Shown here: piece by piece, positions 15,201 to 16,508 of the stretch
Layout: every line of letters begins with the position of its first letter
Position numbering within the stretch: position 1 is the first letter of the stretch
From: Polaromonas sp.
Lineage (GTDB): Bacteria; Pseudomonadota; Gammaproteobacteria; Burkholderiales; Burkholderiaceae_C
DNA: 16,508 nt
Direction: 5' to 3'
Assembly (NCBI GenBank): GCA_014376885.1
Contig: JACMQR010000146.1
Span: 1 to 16,508, forward strand
Made by a program: the position numbers and the translations under genes
Notes under the pieces: model-generated
What the model was told of the DNA's origin: nothing
The model's input: only the letters and a program-made list of their open reading frames with translations
The model's database searches: none

Positions 15201-16508
15201 ATGGTCAGACCCACCCAGCTCCTCTATCCCCAGCGGGAACCCGCGCCCACCCGGCCCGCCGCCACGCTGTTGCTGCTGCGCGACACCGAGGGCGGCATCG
15301 AGGTGCTGATGACCCGGCGCTCGATGGCGGCCAGCTTTGCGCCCGGCGCCCATGTGTTCCCCGGCGGCGGCATCGATCCGGCCGATGCGCTGGCGCTGGT
15401 GCAGTCCAGCCGGCGGCCCGGCCAGAGCGCGCTGCAGCTGACGCAGGCAATCGCCGCCATCCGCGAAAGTTTTGAGGAACTCGGCGTGCTGCTGGCGCGC
15501 CATGCCGACGGCCGGCCGGCCACCGACGGCGACATTGCCGCCCTGGACCGCCAGGCGCCGTTTGCCGCGCAATGCCAGGCGCGCGGCTTGACGCTGGCCG
15601 GAGCGGAGGTGTTCACGCTGGCCCACTGGGTCACCGACCGCGACCTGCCGCGCCGCTTCGACGTGCCGTTTCTGGTGGCCCGCATGCCAGACAGCCAGAC
15701 GCCGGTGGCCGATGAGGTCGAGCAATTCGAGCCCGCCTGGGTGCGCCCCGCCGAGGCGCTGGCGCGGCATGCAGCCGGGACTTTTTTCATGATCTTTCCG
15801 ACCCTGCGCACGCTGGAGCGGCTGCAGCATTACGCCAGCGTGGCGGCGGTGCTGGCGGCCTGCGCGCACGGGCAGCCGCTGTGGATTTCCTGTCCGCGCG
15901 CCGGCCTGCTGGGCGGCCAGGATGCGCGCTACATGGAGCGGGATGCGCCCTACGGCGAGCTGGCGCTGACCAGCCCGGACGGCCAGCGGGTGCATGCGCT
16001 CGACTGGCAGTGCGAGCGGCCGGTGGCGCTCTTGAAAAACGTCCTGCGCCTGACCGCGCCGAACCCGGGCGTCATGACCGGGCCGGGCACCAACAGCTAC
16101 CTCGTGGGCACGGCGGACACCGGCTACATCGTCATCGACCCGGGGCCGGACGATGCCGGCCACATCGGGCGGCTGTTCGAGGCCACCGGCGGGCGCATCC
16201 AGGCGATTGTCTGCACCCATTCGCATCCCGACCATTCGCCCGGTGCCCGGCCGCTGCAGGCGCTGTGCGCCCGGCGTCCGCCGGTGCTGGGCCTGCCGTC
16301 CGCCGCCACAGCGCGCGCCGACTCGCAGTTCACACCCGACCGTGCGCTATTTAATCAGGAGCTGCTCAGGCTTAGCCATCAAGCACAACAGCACACTTTG
16401 GCTGTTATTTTCACGCCCGGCCATGCGGCCAACCATGTCTGCCTGGTGCTGGTCGAGGACGGCCTGCTGTTTTCCGGCGACCACATCCTGAACGGCAGCA
16501 CCACCATC
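15201..16508 (+). CDS. NUDIX hydrolase fused to MBL-fold (LACTB2-like) hydrolase, 3' end missing
   Basis: The gene starts at ATG 15201 and stays open to the window edge (436 codons). Residues about 18-240 form a NUDIX domain of the CoA-pyrophosphatase/NUDT19 type. It has a [17 protein letters not shown] loop and, after an insert, [11 protein letters not shown] (88-98) with the metal-binding glutamates 92 and 93. Residues about 275 onward form a metallo-beta-lactamase-fold domain close to LACTB2. It has [12 protein letters not shown] (292-303), the zinc motif HSHPDH (340-345), TPGHAANH (405-412) and SGDHIL (425-430). LACTB2-like proteins are RNases or thioester/ester hydrolases, so the substrate is open. 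Residues 382-396 ([15 protein letters not shown]) are coded by a dispersed repeat copy. It is divergent from dapF across 89 bases. Confidence 0.9.
   Translation, partial: MVRPTQLLYPQREPAPTRPAATLLLLRDTEGGIEVLMTRRSMAASFAPGAHVFPGGGIDPADALALVQSSRRPGQSALQLTQAIAAIRESFEELGVLLARHADGRPATDGDIAALDRQAPFAAQCQARGLTLAGAEVFTLAHWVTDRDLPRRFDVPFLVARMPDSQTPVADEVEQFEPAWVRPAEALARHAAGTFFMIFPTLRTLERLQHYASVAAVLAACAHGQPLWISCPRAGLLGGQDARYMERDAPYGELALTSPDGQRVHALDWQCERPVALLKNVLRLTAPNPGVMTGPGTNSYLVGTADTGYIVIDPGPDDAGHIGRLFEATGGRIQAIVCTHSHPDHSPGARPLQALCARRPPVLGLPSAATARADSQFTPDRALFNQELLRLSHQAQQHTLAVIFTPGHAANHVCLVLVEDGLLFSGDHILNGSTTI
16346..16386 (+). repeat. Dispersed 41-base repeat, copy D (inside the NUDIX-MBL gene, sense)
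   Basis: It begins GCTATTTAATCAGGAGCT and has ATCAAGCAC at positions 33-41, matching the dapF copy block for block. It encodes residues 382-396, a polar segment rich in Gln and Leu just before the conserved [10 protein letters not shown]. The codons here are AT-richer than those of the surrounding gene. Confidence 0.65.

Noticed and set aside
15138..16235. A 365-codon open frame on the minus strand
   Set aside because: It is the mirror of the NUDIX-MBL fusion, which carries intact catalytic motifs on the plus strand. It would also overlap the divergent promoter region.

Overview
The window is GC-rich and almost fully coding. Gene content, protein family variants and order point to a betaproteobacterium of the order Burkholderiales, most likely family Comamonadaceae (Polaromonas or a close relative). 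The genus is an inference from memory of related genomes, not a search result. There are thirteen complete protein genes and two that run off the window edges. No tRNA, rRNA, CRISPR array, transposase or prophage gene was seen.

Region 1 (1-6460, all on the minus strand) is the start of the division and cell wall (dcw) cluster. In transcription order it reads mraZ, rsmH (mraW), ftsL, ftsI, murE, murF and the first 39 codons of mraY. The genes are packed tightly, with 4-11 base overlaps at four junctions (ftsL/ftsI, ftsI/murE, murE/murF, murF/mraY). Together they make the lipid-linked peptidoglycan precursor and the septal crosslinking machinery. Directly upstream of mraZ is a 40-base array of four 10-base units, each starting with GTG, which looks like the MraZ operator.

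Region 2 (6461-7165) is the only long non-coding stretch, 705 bases. It holds the mraZ control region, one copy of a short dispersed repeat, a possible RNA hairpin, an AT-rich block, and a weak hairpin after the STAS gene.

Region 3 (7166-11017, minus strand) carries a COG0523 (CobW-type) metal-linked GTPase, a long DksA-type transcription factor that has lost three of the four zinc-finger cysteines, and a 580-residue protein with a FimV/TPR-like segment followed by two STAS-like segments.

Region 4 (11238-15111, minus strand) is a compact run of dapF, a DUF484 gene, xerC and rlmI, closed by an intrinsic terminator. dapF-DUF484-xerC is a conserved arrangement also found in gammaproteobacteria. 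DapF supplies meso-diaminopimelate, the amino acid that MurE adds in region 1.

Region 5 (15201-16508, plus strand) is divergent from dapF. It is the first 436 codons of a fusion of a NUDIX hydrolase with a metallo-beta-lactamase-fold (LACTB2-like) domain. Both divergent genes have a -10-like hexamer only 5-7 bases before the start codon, so both transcripts could be leaderless.

I did not find a wholly new multi-gene system. The most notable signals are: a short AT-richer repeat (about 41 bases) in four clear copies, two of them lying in frame inside dapF and the NUDIX-MBL gene; the cysteine-poor DksA next to a COG0523 GTPase; the regular MraZ-box array; and the uncharacterised STAS/TPR protein.
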